Of a DNA stretch of 35,867 bases, positions 23,606 through 31,750 are shown one piece after another. The first letter of the stretch is position 1. Each line of letters starts with the position of its first letter. The position numbers and the translations under genes are program-made. The stretch is from Flavobacteriales bacterium (GTDB lineage Bacteria; Bacteroidota; Bacteroidia; Flavobacteriales_D; Sanyastnellaceae). The notes below the pieces were generated by a model, which saw nothing but the letters and a program-made list of their open reading frames with translations, had not been told where the DNA came from and ran no database searches. The stretch lies in NCBI GenBank assembly GCA_027491215.1, contig JAIXWP010000058.1, positions 1 through 35,867 on the forward strand, read 5' to 3'.

Positions 23606-24493
23606 ATGTACACCACAGAAGTGAATGCGTTGATCTCTCTTATAGAGGATCCAGATGAGATGATCTATCTTCAAGTTCGCAATGAACTGAAGATGTATGG
23701 TGAACAAATTATTCCTCACCTAGAATACTATTGGGAGTTGAATGATTTTGGTCCTTTATTTCAATCACGTTTAGAAGAGCTCATTTCTAGTATTCAGTAT
23801 GATTCAGTCTATCAGCGCCTAAAGGCATGGAAGACTTCAGAAGATCAGGATTTGTTGGAAGGCGCGCTCATCATCAATCGCTACGCCTACCCTGGTTCAG
23901 ATGAGGAAGAGCTCAGAAGAAAAATTTCTCGCATTCGTCAAGACATCTGGCTCGAGCTAAATGATAATCTGACTGCAGTTGAAGTGGTGAGAGTTTTCAA
24001 TCATATGCTTTTCAAGGTGCACGGTTTTGAAGGTGATCGTGATCATTATGATCAGCCTCAAAATAGTTTTTTAAGCGATCTTATTGGAACAAAAAGAGGA
24101 AATCCACTTTCGCTAAGTGTGCTCTACGCGCATCTTGCAAAGAGTTTGGATGTTCCGATCTACGGCGTCAATCTTCCAAGCCACTTTATCCTCTGCTATT
24201 TGGACTACGATCCAGAAATCAAGGAATGGGGTATCACTGAAGAGGACGCGGATGTACTTTTCTATGTAAATCCATTCAGCGAAGGCACGATGTTGATGAA
24301 GGAAGAGATTGATGAATTCCTTATCAATCAAGGCTTACCTCAAGAGGAACGCTTTTATCGTCCATGCAGCAATCAGGATATGATTAGCAGAATGCTCAAT
24401 AACCTCATCCACTCTTACATCTCTAGAAATGATGAAGAAAAGGTGAGCGAGCTGCGCACGCTACAAAGTATTCTATTGGAAAAAGAGGACTAA
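23606..24493 (+). CDS. SirB1/transglutaminase-like domain protein
   Basis: Encodes 295 residues from the ATG at 23606 (MYTTEVNALISLIEDPDE). In-frame starts at 23579 and 23564 (GTG) overlap the promoter. The N-terminal helical half (1-80) is followed by a SirB1/YchA-type transglutaminase-like core: GTKRGNPLSLSVLYAHLAKS (161-180), GVNLPSHFILCY (187-198) and VNPFSEGTML. The catalytic Cys of true transglutaminases is not apparent at the expected place, as is usual in SirB1 proteins, so a binding role is more likely than enzymatic. The C-terminal helices (MISRMLNNLIHSYIS) resemble a TPR. The stop overlaps the opposing small gene by 4 bp. Confidence 0.85.
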   Translation: MYTTEVNALISLIEDPDEMIYLQVRNELKMYGEQIIPHLEYYWELNDFGPLFQSRLEELISSIQYDSVYQRLKAWKTSEDQDLLEGALIINRYAYPGSDEEELRRKISRIRQDIWLELNDNLTAVEVVRVFNHMLFKVHGFEGDRDHYDQPQNSFLSDLIGTKRGNPLSLSVLYAHLAKSLDVPIYGVNLPSHFILCYLDYDPEIKEWGITEEDADVLFYVNPFSEGTMLMKEEIDEFLINQGLPQEERFYRPCSNQDMISRMLNNLIHSYISRNDEEKVSELRTLQSILLEKED

Positions 24494-24645
24494 GAACAGC
24501 CTTTTAGAATTCCGGAGCCAGCCCAGAAGATGGCTACCAACCATATTAATCCCTTGATTAAGAAGAAAAGAAAGCCAATAATCCCGAATTTTTTAAGGAT
24601 AGTTTTCCACTTGGGAACAGGATTAGGTTCGCTGTTTTCTTGCAT
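24490..24645 (-). CDS. small single-pass membrane protein
   Basis: Encodes about 51 residues from the ATG at 24643-24645. A short hydrophilic start (MQENSEPNPVPKWKTILKK) is followed by a long hydrophobic stretch (FGIIGFLFFLIKGLIWLVAI) and the end GSGILKGCS. It is preceded by CACATTTG (minus strand, 24653-24660), one mismatch from TAnnTTTG and 7 nt before the ATG. Small proteins of this character are widespread in Bacteroidota without known function. The stop overlaps the SirB1-like stop by 4 bp. An upstream in-frame ATG (24678) would add 11 residues across the promoter. Confidence 0.62.
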   Translation of the reverse strand: MQENSEPNPVPKWKTILKKFGIIGFLFFLIKGLIWLVAIFWAGSGILKGCS

Positions 24646-24704
24646 TGCGCTGCAAATGTGAAAAGATTCGCGCAACATTTTTCAAAACTTTTATTAAGAA
24701 TGAC

Positions 24705-24733
24705 GATTTCGCCCAATCTTTGGCGAATCTTTG
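24705..24733 (+). promoter_or_regulatory. inverted repeat overlapping the candidate accC promoter
   Basis: TTCGCC (24708-24713) and GGCGAA (24722-24727) form a perfect 6-bp inverted repeat with an 8-nt spacer. It is extended imperfectly by GAT/ATC on the outside. The right arm overlaps AATCTTTG (24726-24733), one mismatch from TAnnTTTG and 17 nt before the accC ATG. This could be an operator for a fatty-acid or biotin regulator; that is inference. Confidence 0.4.
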
Positions 24734-24750
24734 AATGATACATTGATTTT

Positions 24751-26232
24751 ATGAAGAAAATTCTTGTTGCCAATAGAGGTGAAATTGCATTGCGTGTTAT
24801 GCGCTCTGCAAAAGAGATGGGAATCGCTACTGTAGCGGTATTCAGCGAGGCGGATAGAAATGCTCCATTCGTTAAGTATGCGGATGAAGCTATTTGTATC
24901 GGGCCTGCACCAAGCAATCAGAGTTATCTCAAAGGCGATGTGATCATTGAAGTTTGCAAAAAGCTCGGAGTCGATGGCATTCACCCAGGATACGGATTCT
25001 TATCGGAGAATGCTGGTTTTGCGAGAAAAGTAAAAGAAGCTGGTCTCACTTTTATTGGTCCAAATCCGGAGAGTATTGAGGTGATGGGAAGTAAGCTTGC
25101 GGCAAAAGCGGCTGCACGCAAATACAATATCCCTATGGTGCCAGGAACAGAAGACGCGATTGCAGATCCTGAGCAAGCGAAGCGCGTGGCTACAGAAGTG
25201 GGACTTCCAATCCTCATCAAAGCAAGCGCTGGTGGCGGAGGAAAAGGGATGCGTATCGTAGAAAACATGGAGGAGCTGGAAGAGCAAATGAATCGCGCAA
25301 TCTCTGAAGCACAAAATGCATTCGGCGACGGTTCGGTTTTTATCGAACGCTACGTGGCAGGCCCTCGTCACATTGAAATACAAGTATTAGCAGATACACA
25401 TGGCAATATTGTTCATCTATTCGAACGTGAATGCAGCATTCAGCGCCGTCACCAAAAGGTAGTAGAAGAAGCTCCTTCTGCGGTGTTGACCCCAGAACTC
25501 AGAGCAGCGATGGGTGCAAGCGCAGTGGACGTGGCAAGAAGCTGCAACTATGTGGGGGCTGGAACAGTAGAGTTTTTAGTAGATGAAAATCTCAACTACT
25601 ATTTCTTGGAAATGAATACGCGTCTTCAAGTAGAACACCCGGTGACGGAAATGATCACTGGTGTGGATCTCGTAAAAGAGCAAATTAGAATTGCCCGTGG
25701 AGAGAGATTGAGCTTCGCTCAAGAAGATCTCAAGATTAACGGACACGCGTTGGAGATACGTGTATATGCGGAAGATCCTCTGAATAATTTCTTACCAGAT
25801 ATTGGAACGCTCCAAACCTATCAAAGACCTAGCGGACCTGGTGTGCGCGTGGATGATGGTTTCGAAGAGGGAATGTCTATTCCGATTTTCTATGACCCGA
25901 TGATTTCAAAGTTGATCACCCATGCAAAGAATCGCGATGAAGCGATTGCGCGCATGGTAAGAGCGATTGACGATTATAAAATCACAGGGGTTCAAACAAC
26001 ATTGAAGTTTTGTCGTTGGGCCATCCAGCAGGATGCTTTTACTTCAGGGAAATTTGACACACATTTTGTGAAACAATATTTTACCCCAGAAGTATTAAAA
26101 GAAGAAATGCCAAAGGAGGAAGTTGTTGCAGCATTGATGGCAGCAGCTCTTTTTGGAAAACAAAAAGCAACAGCGGTAATTTCACAACAACAGCCAAAGA
26201 ATTCTAACTGGAGAAGAGCGCGTTTGGATTAA
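24751..26232 (+). CDS. accC: biotin carboxylase subunit of acetyl-CoA (or acyl-CoA) carboxylase
   Basis: Encodes 493 residues that carboxylate biotin on a carrier protein using ATP and bicarbonate. The ATP-grasp fold is clear: MKKILVANRGEIALRVMRSA at the start, HPGYGFLSEN (78-87), the glycine-rich loop KASAGGGGKGMRIV (157-170), and the active-site block FLEMNTRLQVEHPVTEMITG. It is about 44 residues longer than E. coli AccC (449), with a C-terminal tail ending NSNWRRARLD. No biotin carrier (accB) or carboxyltransferase gene is adjacent, so its partner is elsewhere. It could serve acetyl- or propionyl-CoA carboxylase. Confidence 0.95.
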   Translation: MKKILVANRGEIALRVMRSAKEMGIATVAVFSEADRNAPFVKYADEAICIGPAPSNQSYLKGDVIIEVCKKLGVDGIHPGYGFLSENAGFARKVKEAGLTFIGPNPESIEVMGSKLAAKAAARKYNIPMVPGTEDAIADPEQAKRVATEVGLPILIKASAGGGGKGMRIVENMEELEEQMNRAISEAQNAFGDGSVFIERYVAGPRHIEIQVLADTHGNIVHLFERECSIQRRHQKVVEEAPSAVLTPELRAAMGASAVDVARSCNYVGAGTVEFLVDENLNYYFLEMNTRLQVEHPVTEMITGVDLVKEQIRIARGERLSFAQEDLKINGHALEIRVYAEDPLNNFLPDIGTLQTYQRPSGPGVRVDDGFEEGMSIPIFYDPMISKLITHAKNRDEAIARMVRAIDDYKITGVQTTLKFCRWAIQQDAFTSGKFDTHFVKQYFTPEVLKEEMPKEEVVAALMAAALFGKQKATAVISQQQPKNSNWRRARLD

Positions 26233-26270
26233 TGGCGAGATAGTTGTAAATTTCGGTGTGTGTTGAAGGA

Positions 26271-26948
26271 ATGAAAAAGAACAGAGCCATATCGAATTCA
26301 GCCATCGGGATTATTCTATCCCTGTTGCTCTATTTCCCTTCTACAAGCTCTGCCCAAGTCGTTCCGTCCTGCGACACGATTTACAACAGTTATTTTACGG
26401 CCATCTGGAAAATTACGGAAACCGATACGTTCGCCGTTGCCACCTTGGCTCCTGTAGTAATCGATAGCCAATGCACCAATCGCAAAAAGAAAAAGTCTGT
26501 TGATGCACTTCAAATAAAAGTGGCCAAGGTCTATCCCTACGCAAAAGCGGCGGGTGAAGTAATGAAACATTACGAAGAACTTTGCTTGAAGGTCAATGAC
26601 CCTAAGGCACAGAAGCAATTGCTCAATCAAGCGGAAGACGAAATGAAGAAGCAATTCGAAAAGGATCTTCGTGCTATGACAGTCAGTGAAGGAGTGCTTC
26701 TTATCAAATTAATCGACCGCGAAACGGGCTCTACTTCTTATGCGCTCGTTCAAGAATTAAAAGGGAAAATGTCTGCCTTCATGTGGCAAGGAGTTGCTCG
26801 ACTCTTCGGGCACAACCTAAAAGATGATTACGACCCGTATGGCGATGATGCAATGGTGGAAAACATCGTTCAGCGCATCGAAGACGGTTCAATCCCTGTT
26901 AAGCCGCGTCCGGTAGCTGTTTTCGGGACATCACAGCAGCCTCAATAA
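26271..26948 (+). CDS. DUF4294 family exported protein
   Basis: Encodes about 225 residues from the ATG at 26271, which is preceded by GAAGGA. A signal peptide (KNRAISNSAIGIILSLLLYF, ending SSAQ) is followed by the DUF4294 core: LQIKVAKVYPYAKAAGEVM, then a charged helix LNQAEDEMKKQFEKDLRAMT, and LIKLIDRETGSTSYALVQELKGKMSAFMWQGVARLFGHNLKDDYDPYG, which is the most conserved part in Bacteroidota. No biochemical function is known. Its 3' end overlaps the convergent sirtuin gene by 18 bp. Confidence 0.87.
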   Translation: MKKNRAISNSAIGIILSLLLYFPSTSSAQVVPSCDTIYNSYFTAIWKITETDTFAVATLAPVVIDSQCTNRKKKKSVDALQIKVAKVYPYAKAAGEVMKHYEELCLKVNDPKAQKQLLNQAEDEMKKQFEKDLRAMTVSEGVLLIKLIDRETGSTSYALVQELKGKMSAFMWQGVARLFGHNLKDDYDPYGDDAMVENIVQRIEDGSIPVKPRPVAVFGTSQQPQ

Positions 26949-27617
26949 TTTTTCTTTTACTACTTCCAAACCAGCGCTTGCTCCTTTAGCAATTACTTGG
27001 AGTTGACCTGAAATTCCTGCGGGAGTATTTGGATCAACAATGTATTGCGGAATGCCTGATGGCGTAGAATGTATGAGTCCCGCTGCTGGATAAACCTGAA
27101 GCGAAGTTCCAACAATCAAAAAGATATCTGCGGTCGCGCATAGCTCTGCAGCAGGTTGAATCATCGGCACCTCTTCTCCAAACCATACAATATGCGGTCT
27201 TAATTGTGATCCTATGGGACAATTGTCTCCCCAATTTAATTCGCTGCCGTTAATATCAATTACAATCGAAGAATCGCTGGTGCTGCGGGCTTTGGTGATT
27301 TCACCATGAAGGTGCATTACATTTTTGCTACCTGCACGCTCGTGCAAATTGTCGATGTTCTGTGTAATAATTTGCACATCAAAATGCTCTTCTAATTCAG
27401 CCAAGATTTCGTGTCCGCGATTAGGAGCAACTTCTAAAATTCGCTTTCTTCTTTGATTATAAAAATCAAGTACTAAATGTGGATTTTTCGCCCATCCTTC
27501 CGGTGAGGCAACATCGGTAATACGATGATTTTCCCATAAGCCATCGCTACCTCGAAATGTTGCAATTCCGCTCTCTGCGCTCATACCCGCGCCAGTCAAT
27601 ACTACAAGACGCATCAT
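26931..27617 (-). CDS. cobB: SIR2-family NAD-dependent deacylase (class III-like)
   Basis: Encodes 228 residues. Sirtuin motifs are GAGMSAESGIATFRGSDGLW (9-28), TQNIDNLHERAG (85-96), the catalytic histidine in HLHGE (H104), RPHIVWFGEEVP (140-151) and GTSLQVYPAAGL. Y53 and R56 in FYNQRR are the pair that binds acidic acyl groups in SIRT5 and E. coli CobB, predicting desuccinylase/demalonylase activity. The region that normally holds four zinc-binding cysteines (between residues 105 and 140) has only Cys133, so structural zinc is probably absent. The ATG overlaps the stop of the upstream exported-protein gene (ATGA, 4 bp), implying coupling. Confidence 0.9.
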   Translation of the reverse strand: MMRLVVLTGAGMSAESGIATFRGSDGLWENHRITDVASPEGWAKNPHLVLDFYNQRRKRILEVAPNRGHEILAELEEHFDVQIITQNIDNLHERAGSKNVMHLHGEITKARSTSDSSIVIDINGSELNWGDNCPIGSQLRPHIVWFGEEVPMIQPAAELCATADIFLIVGTSLQVYPAAGLIHSTPSGIPQYIVDPNTPAGISGQLQVIAKGASAGLEVVKEKLLRLL

Positions 27618-29308
27618 TTGAATTTGAATTGAGAATAGATTTTCAAATTATAACAATCAATGTCTTTTTCAAGTTCTTTGAGCAGAATATTCTCATTCAA
27701 TGGGACCAGCGAATTACCAGCTACTTCTTTGCTTTGAGCATGAATTAGTTTTCCATTGGAAACGATATAATGTGTCACTTCGGTAAAACCATCCTTGTCC
27801 AAATCAGTGAATAGGAGTGGACTCGAGAATGCCATCGTATTAGGACCTCCAGTCACTTTTGCCTCGTGTTCAAACAGATAATCAAAGGTGTAGGTGAATG
27901 GACTGAAATAGTAATTGGAGCTGCTAATATTTCTATAGGATTGAGACACGGGGTCAGGTACTTCCAATGTCGAAACGAGTGCTTGTTGGTCTAGTTTTTT
28001 ATAAATCTGATTCACCAATCCACTGCTGTATTCAGATTCTGGTAGGCAATACAAATCGGAGTTATTCATCATCAAATTATCATCAATCTGGGCATTCAAG
28101 TAAAGCACAAGAAAAGCGGACTTACTGATGTAAGGAAACACACTGTATTCCTCCCAGTTGTTAGATTTATCAGTTGAGAGTTTGAAATAATACTTCGATT
28201 CAACAGGAGAGTAGATGTACAGAAATCCTTCGTGATCAGAGCGCAATTCATACGTTCCTTGCAATAGTCTCTCCTCGGCTAAAGTCTTGGGAAGTTGCAA
28301 AGGCTGCAGACTCCAAATGCGGTCTTGCTTTGTCAGAAGCGCTACCATGGTTTTCATTTCTTCAGGATCTTGCGCATCAACATAAGTCACCTCGAAGTAA
28401 GTACTCGCCGGATTGAGCAACACGACATCTACCATGGACTGATTGGATGAAAGAATCGATGTTGCAAACTCTTCAATGAACTTGTTCCTCGCGTTTGGAA
28501 ACATAAATTCGAAAGTATAATAATCAATCGGCTGGGTAAACATGCCTCGAAATTGCCCCAAATCATCCATTGGATTTTTTTCAAAAATGAAGTTGGCGAT
28601 CTCATTCAAGCCAAACTCTCCACGTTCTAATTTCCCATAGTTATTGTAAAAAATACTATAACTAAAGCCGCTATCGTAGAGGTGTTGGAGTTGTTCGACG
28701 CTTTTTTGACTCTTGCCTAATTGTATTTGTTCGAGCTCGTTTAAAAAGTCTTTTTCACGAAGTGGGAGCCCTAATCGACGATCCATTTCACCTAGGGAAA
28801 TAAATGAAATGTGATTGATTATTTCTTTCAATTTCTCCAGATCCAATTGGTCTTGCGATTCACGAACTGCTTCCACGGTGATGAAGAATGCGCCAACAGT
28901 GGTTGAAGCAAACTCAATAAAATAGTCGGAGGCGCTGCCCTCATCACTGATTACTTGACTTCTAAACGAAACACCATAATATCCTTTGTAATCGAATTCA
29001 TCAAAGAGGGTGATATTTGGGTTGGTTAGTACTTGGTTATTTATTTCTTTTTTAAGCGTGTCAATATTTGCAGGGACGGTCATGAAGCTCGAGCGCACAT
29101 CATATTTTTTTCCGAGATAAGAAATCTGGTAGGGCATATCGGTGTAGCCCATCGCTGGGTCAGGACTGCTGAGGACTTGAAAGGACTTGTCGCTATTGTT
29201 GATGACCGTGATGGGCTCGAATAACAGTTCATTGCTCTGAGCAGAGCCTCTTTGAGGGGCGAGGCAAATCGTAAAGAGAGCAGTGAGAATAATTGAAAGT
29301 GCTTTCAT
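27614..29308 (-). CDS. large exported protein of unknown function
   Basis: Encodes about 564 residues from the ATG at 29306-29308, chosen because it opens a signal peptide (MKALSIILTALFTICLAPQR, ending GSAQ). A longer reading frame upstream runs into the divergent ccmB gene. The mature protein is mixed alpha/beta. One Ca-binding-like loop lies near the C terminus (DLDKDGFTE, as in FG-GAP or EF-hand loops). Two halves may be separate domains: residues ~25-260 with periodic aromatic strands, and a C-terminal part with SSNYYFSPFTYTFDYLF. I do not recognise a family. It shares a 4-bp overlap with the sirtuin gene downstream. Confidence 0.7.
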   Translation of the reverse strand: MKALSIILTALFTICLAPQRGSAQSNELLFEPITVINNSDKSFQVLSSPDPAMGYTDMPYQISYLGKKYDVRSSFMTVPANIDTLKKEINNQVLTNPNITLFDEFDYKGYYGVSFRSQVISDEGSASDYFIEFASTTVGAFFITVEAVRESQDQLDLEKLKEIINHISFISLGEMDRRLGLPLREKDFLNELEQIQLGKSQKSVEQLQHLYDSGFSYSIFYNNYGKLERGEFGLNEIANFIFEKNPMDDLGQFRGMFTQPIDYYTFEFMFPNARNKFIEEFATSILSSNQSMVDVVLLNPASTYFEVTYVDAQDPEEMKTMVALLTKQDRIWSLQPLQLPKTLAEERLLQGTYELRSDHEGFLYIYSPVESKYYFKLSTDKSNNWEEYSVFPYISKSAFLVLYLNAQIDDNLMMNNSDLYCLPESEYSSGLVNQIYKKLDQQALVSTLEVPDPVSQSYRNISSSNYYFSPFTYTFDYLFEHEAKVTGGPNTMAFSSPLLFTDLDKDGFTEVTHYIVSNGKLIHAQSKEVAGNSLVPLNENILLKELEKDIDCYNLKIYSQFKFK

Positions 29309-29340
29309 AGAATACAAACTTAACAAAGTAAAATCCATAT

Positions 29341-29348
29341 TACCTTCG
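29341..29348 (+). promoter_or_regulatory. candidate -7 box of the ccm operon, leaderless arrangement
   Basis: TACCTTCG has one mismatch to TAnnTTTG and ends 4 nt before the ccmB ATG (29353), the same spacing as at 11524, 19350 and 22611. Confidence 0.45.
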
Positions 29349-29352
29349 CGGC

Positions 29353-30015
29353 ATGTCAGCCTTTCGCGCATTGTGGAAAAAAGAACTCCTGCTGGAGTTT
29401 CGCCAAAAACACGCTTTGGCGGGGATTGCCATGTATGTGCTGGCCACTGTGTTTGTCTGTTATTTATCATTAGAAAGGATCGAAAGTGAACAAGTATGGG
29501 GCGGTTTGATGTGGATCACCGGTCTCTTCACCGCGTTCAACGCTATGCAGAAAACGTTCCAACAAGAGGGGGGAGGCACGCAGCTCTATCTTTATTCGCT
29601 GACCTCTCCACGTAAGATCATGTTGGCAAAGTCGCTCTACAATGCCCTGTTGGTAGCGGTTCTCAATGTCGTCAGCCTATTCTTTTTCTTGCTTTTCTTC
29701 GGAGATGAAATGCTTGGAAAGACTGATTTTTATCAACTTTTCTCAGGATTAATTCTAGGCAGCTCAGGACTAGGGATCACCCTCACATTCGTTTCTGGGC
29801 TTAGTTATAAGTCAGGCGCAGGCGTTGGATTGGTTGCTATTCTAGGCTTTCCCGTTATTATTCCACTACTCATTACCATTGTCAGATTTACCACAGGGGC
29901 AATGATCGGTCTCAGTTGGTTGGAAAATGGTTTAAATCTTCTGGTGTTATTGATCTTAAATGGGTCGGCTTTGCTTCTTTCCTTGCTTTTGTTCCCCTAC
30001 CTTTGGCGCGAATAA
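29353..30015 (+). CDS. ccmB: heme exporter membrane subunit CcmB
   Basis: Encodes 220 residues, equal to the usual CcmB length, with six membrane segments. It starts with the cytoplasmic helix WKKELLLEFRQKHAL. It is the permease half of the CcmAB ABC complex that releases holo-CcmE from CcmC. Recognisable segments are GGLMWITGLFTAFNAMQKTFQQE and GLILGSSGLGITLTFVSGLS. No ccmA ATPase gene is next to it. A 16-bp palindrome follows its stop codon directly, and ccmC starts 35 bp downstream. Confidence 0.88.
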   Translation: MSAFRALWKKELLLEFRQKHALAGIAMYVLATVFVCYLSLERIESEQVWGGLMWITGLFTAFNAMQKTFQQEGGGTQLYLYSLTSPRKIMLAKSLYNALLVAVLNVVSLFFFLLFFGDEMLGKTDFYQLFSGLILGSSGLGITLTFVSGLSYKSGAGVGLVAILGFPVIIPLLITIVRFTTGAMIGLSWLENGLNLLVLLILNGSALLLSLLLFPYLWRE

Positions 30016-30031
30016 TTCCGAAGCTTCGGAA
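30016..30031 (+). promoter_or_regulatory. 16-bp perfect palindrome between ccmB and ccmC
   Basis: TTCCGAAGCTTCGGAA is a perfect palindrome that begins at the first base after the ccmB stop. As RNA it can fold as a 6-bp stem with an AGCT loop. No T-run follows, so it is not a standard terminator. It may be an intercistronic stability or processing element, or an operator. Confidence 0.5.
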
Positions 30032-30050
30032 ACAAGGAAAATACGTATCA

Positions 30051-31124
30051 ATGAAGACATGGCTTAAGATCGTCTGTATAGCGCTTTTGGCGTACACCGT
30101 GATATCATCGTTGTGGCACCCTTTGGCCCCTGGAGGACTGACGGTGGATATCGAAAAAATCCAGCCCGGACCAAACACCTTTACTTTCACAGGATACAAT
30201 ACCCACTTCGTGGATGATAAAGCTTCGCTGCAAGTATTCGTGGCAAGTGGAAGCACTTACTTCTGCGCGAAGGTGGATGAGGTGATTGACAATAATCACG
30301 TTAAGGTCACTGCAATACTTCCAGATACGCTTCCTTCCAAGGACATCAGTTTTTATTCCAATACCAACACCGACGGAACGGTGTACATCCAAAAGCCCAT
30401 TGATTCGCGCTCATTCGCATTCGTCGATGGTTTTGTTTCATCGGTAGCATGCAGTCCAAAGGTGACCAACGATGAGCATCAAAATTTCGGTTATCCATTT
30501 CAAGTCATCATTTTCGAAAGCATCCGAAACCTCATGTGGCACGTGCCGATGTGGTTTACCATGTTTGCATTGATGTTGATTTCATTTATTCAGAGCATCA
30601 AAATCCTCAATCAAGCAGGCCGCGAGGCAAAGGCGGATGTGGCGATGGATTTTTCTAAAATAAAATTATTTGACACCAAAGCCGCATCCAGTGCGGGTAC
30701 TGGCTTAGTGTTTTGTATCCTTGGATTGATCACCGGTTCAATCTGGGCGCGCTTTACATGGGGCGACTGGTGGACCAACGACCCGCAGCTCAATGGAGCT
30801 ATGGTGGTATTCCTGATGTATGTAGCTTATTTCATCTTGCGAAATAGTGTTAATGATGAAGAAAAGAAGGCGCGTCTAGCAGCGATATTCAACATCTTCG
30901 CATTTATTTTGTTAGTCGTGTTATTGATGGTGATGCCGCGCTTTGCAGAAGGTTTACACCCAGGCAAAAGTGGCAATCCAGCGTTCTCTTCGTATGACCT
31001 AGACAGCTCGTTGAGAATGGTGTTTTACCCTGCATGTGCAGGATTTATCCTTCTAGGAATTTGGCTTTACAATTTGAATTTCAGAATAAAAAGATTAGAA
31101 CAAGAGAATGAAAACAATGATTAA
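30051..31124 (+). CDS. ccmC: heme transporter CcmC with inserted extracytoplasmic domain
   Basis: Encodes 357 residues from the ATG at 30051. CcmC loads heme onto CcmE. The tryptophan-rich heme-handling motif is TWGDWWTNDPQL (236-247), and the flanking heme ligands are H164 in HVPMW and H303 in GLHPGKSGNPAF. Six membrane segments are predicted. Between the first segment (about 5-23) and the HVPMW helix there are ~125 extra residues, beta-rich (GPNTFTFTGYNTHFVDDKAS), placed outside the membrane. E. coli CcmC has 245 residues and no such insertion. The 3' end overlaps ccmD by 17 bp. Confidence 0.93.
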   Translation: MKTWLKIVCIALLAYTVISSLWHPLAPGGLTVDIEKIQPGPNTFTFTGYNTHFVDDKASLQVFVASGSTYFCAKVDEVIDNNHVKVTAILPDTLPSKDISFYSNTNTDGTVYIQKPIDSRSFAFVDGFVSSVACSPKVTNDEHQNFGYPFQVIIFESIRNLMWHVPMWFTMFALMLISFIQSIKILNQAGREAKADVAMDFSKIKLFDTKAASSAGTGLVFCILGLITGSIWARFTWGDWWTNDPQLNGAMVVFLMYVAYFILRNSVNDEEKKARLAAIFNIFAFILLVVLLMVMPRFAEGLHPGKSGNPAFSSYDLDSSLRMVFYPACAGFILLGIWLYNLNFRIKRLEQENENND

Positions 31125-31317
31125 GAGGGGAGTGATGTTGGGTGTACTTACACTCGCTGCAATTCCTGCATTCGCGGAATCTTCGTTGGAAGAGTATTTT
31201 TATGCAAGTGGAAAAATCAAGGTAGTGATTGCCGTTGCTTCGATTGTACTCGCTGGACTCGTGGCTTATGTGATTATCCTCGACAAGAAGGTGAAGAATT
31301 TAGAAAAAAAGAAATAG
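31108..31317 (+). CDS. ccmD: CcmD-like small membrane protein
   Basis: Encodes 69 residues. An N-terminal hydrophobic segment (VMLGVLTLAAIPAFAESS) looks like a cleavable signal. A second membrane helix (VVIAVASIVLAGLVAYVIIL) is followed by a basic, coiled tail DKKVKNLEKKK. This is the topology of CcmD, which stabilises CcmC-CcmE during heme release. The assignment relies on position (overlapping ccmC by 17 bp, 1 bp before ccmE) and topology, because CcmD sequences are poorly conserved. Confidence 0.82.
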   Translation: MKTMIKRGVMLGVLTLAAIPAFAESSLEEYFYASGKIKVVIAVASIVLAGLVAYVIILDKKVKNLEKKK

Positions 31318-31318
31318 C

Positions 31319-31726
31319 ATGAAAAAGTCAAATATCGTTTTGCTTGTTCTCATCGCTGTGGTTTCGGCCATCTTGATTAGCGTGTATGTTGGAACTGTTC
31401 CAAACACCACCTTCGAAGGCGCTCGCAACGATGCAGGAAAGAATGTTCGAATTACTGGTGTAGTTGACAAAACGCTTCCAATCGAATACGATCCTTTGGC
31501 AGATGCCAACCTCACTAAATTTCATGTAGTGGATAGCGCAGGACATTCAGAAAAAGTTTTTCTTCATTATGAAAAAGGAAAGCCAGATGGACTTCAATTT
31601 TCTGAAAAAGTGACCTTGCTTGGAAACTACAATGAAAGCGGCGAGTTTCATGCAAATGACATTCAGATGAAATGTCCTAGCAAATACAACGATCAAAAAC
31701 ACTCACTCGAAACTGCGCAGCAGTAA
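31319..31726 (+). CDS. ccmE: heme chaperone CcmE, Cys (CxxxY) type
   Basis: Encodes 135 residues. A signal-anchor helix (IVLLVLIAVVSAILISVYVG) is followed by the OB-fold periplasmic domain (NVRITGVVDKT, KFHVVDSAGHSEKVFLHY, KVTLLGNYNESGEF). The heme-binding motif is C119-P-S-K-Y123 rather than the H-x3-Y of E. coli CcmE (His130/Tyr134). Cys-type CcmE proteins are known in some sulfate reducers and archaea. The tail is only ~12 residues long. It lies 1 bp after ccmD and 24 bp before ccmF. Confidence 0.92.
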   Translation: MKKSNIVLLVLIAVVSAILISVYVGTVPNTTFEGARNDAGKNVRITGVVDKTLPIEYDPLADANLTKFHVVDSAGHSEKVFLHYEKGKPDGLQFSEKVTLLGNYNESGEFHANDIQMKCPSKYNDQKHSLETAQQ

Positions 31727-31750
31727 GAGCAAGAATAGTACTTCTCCAAT

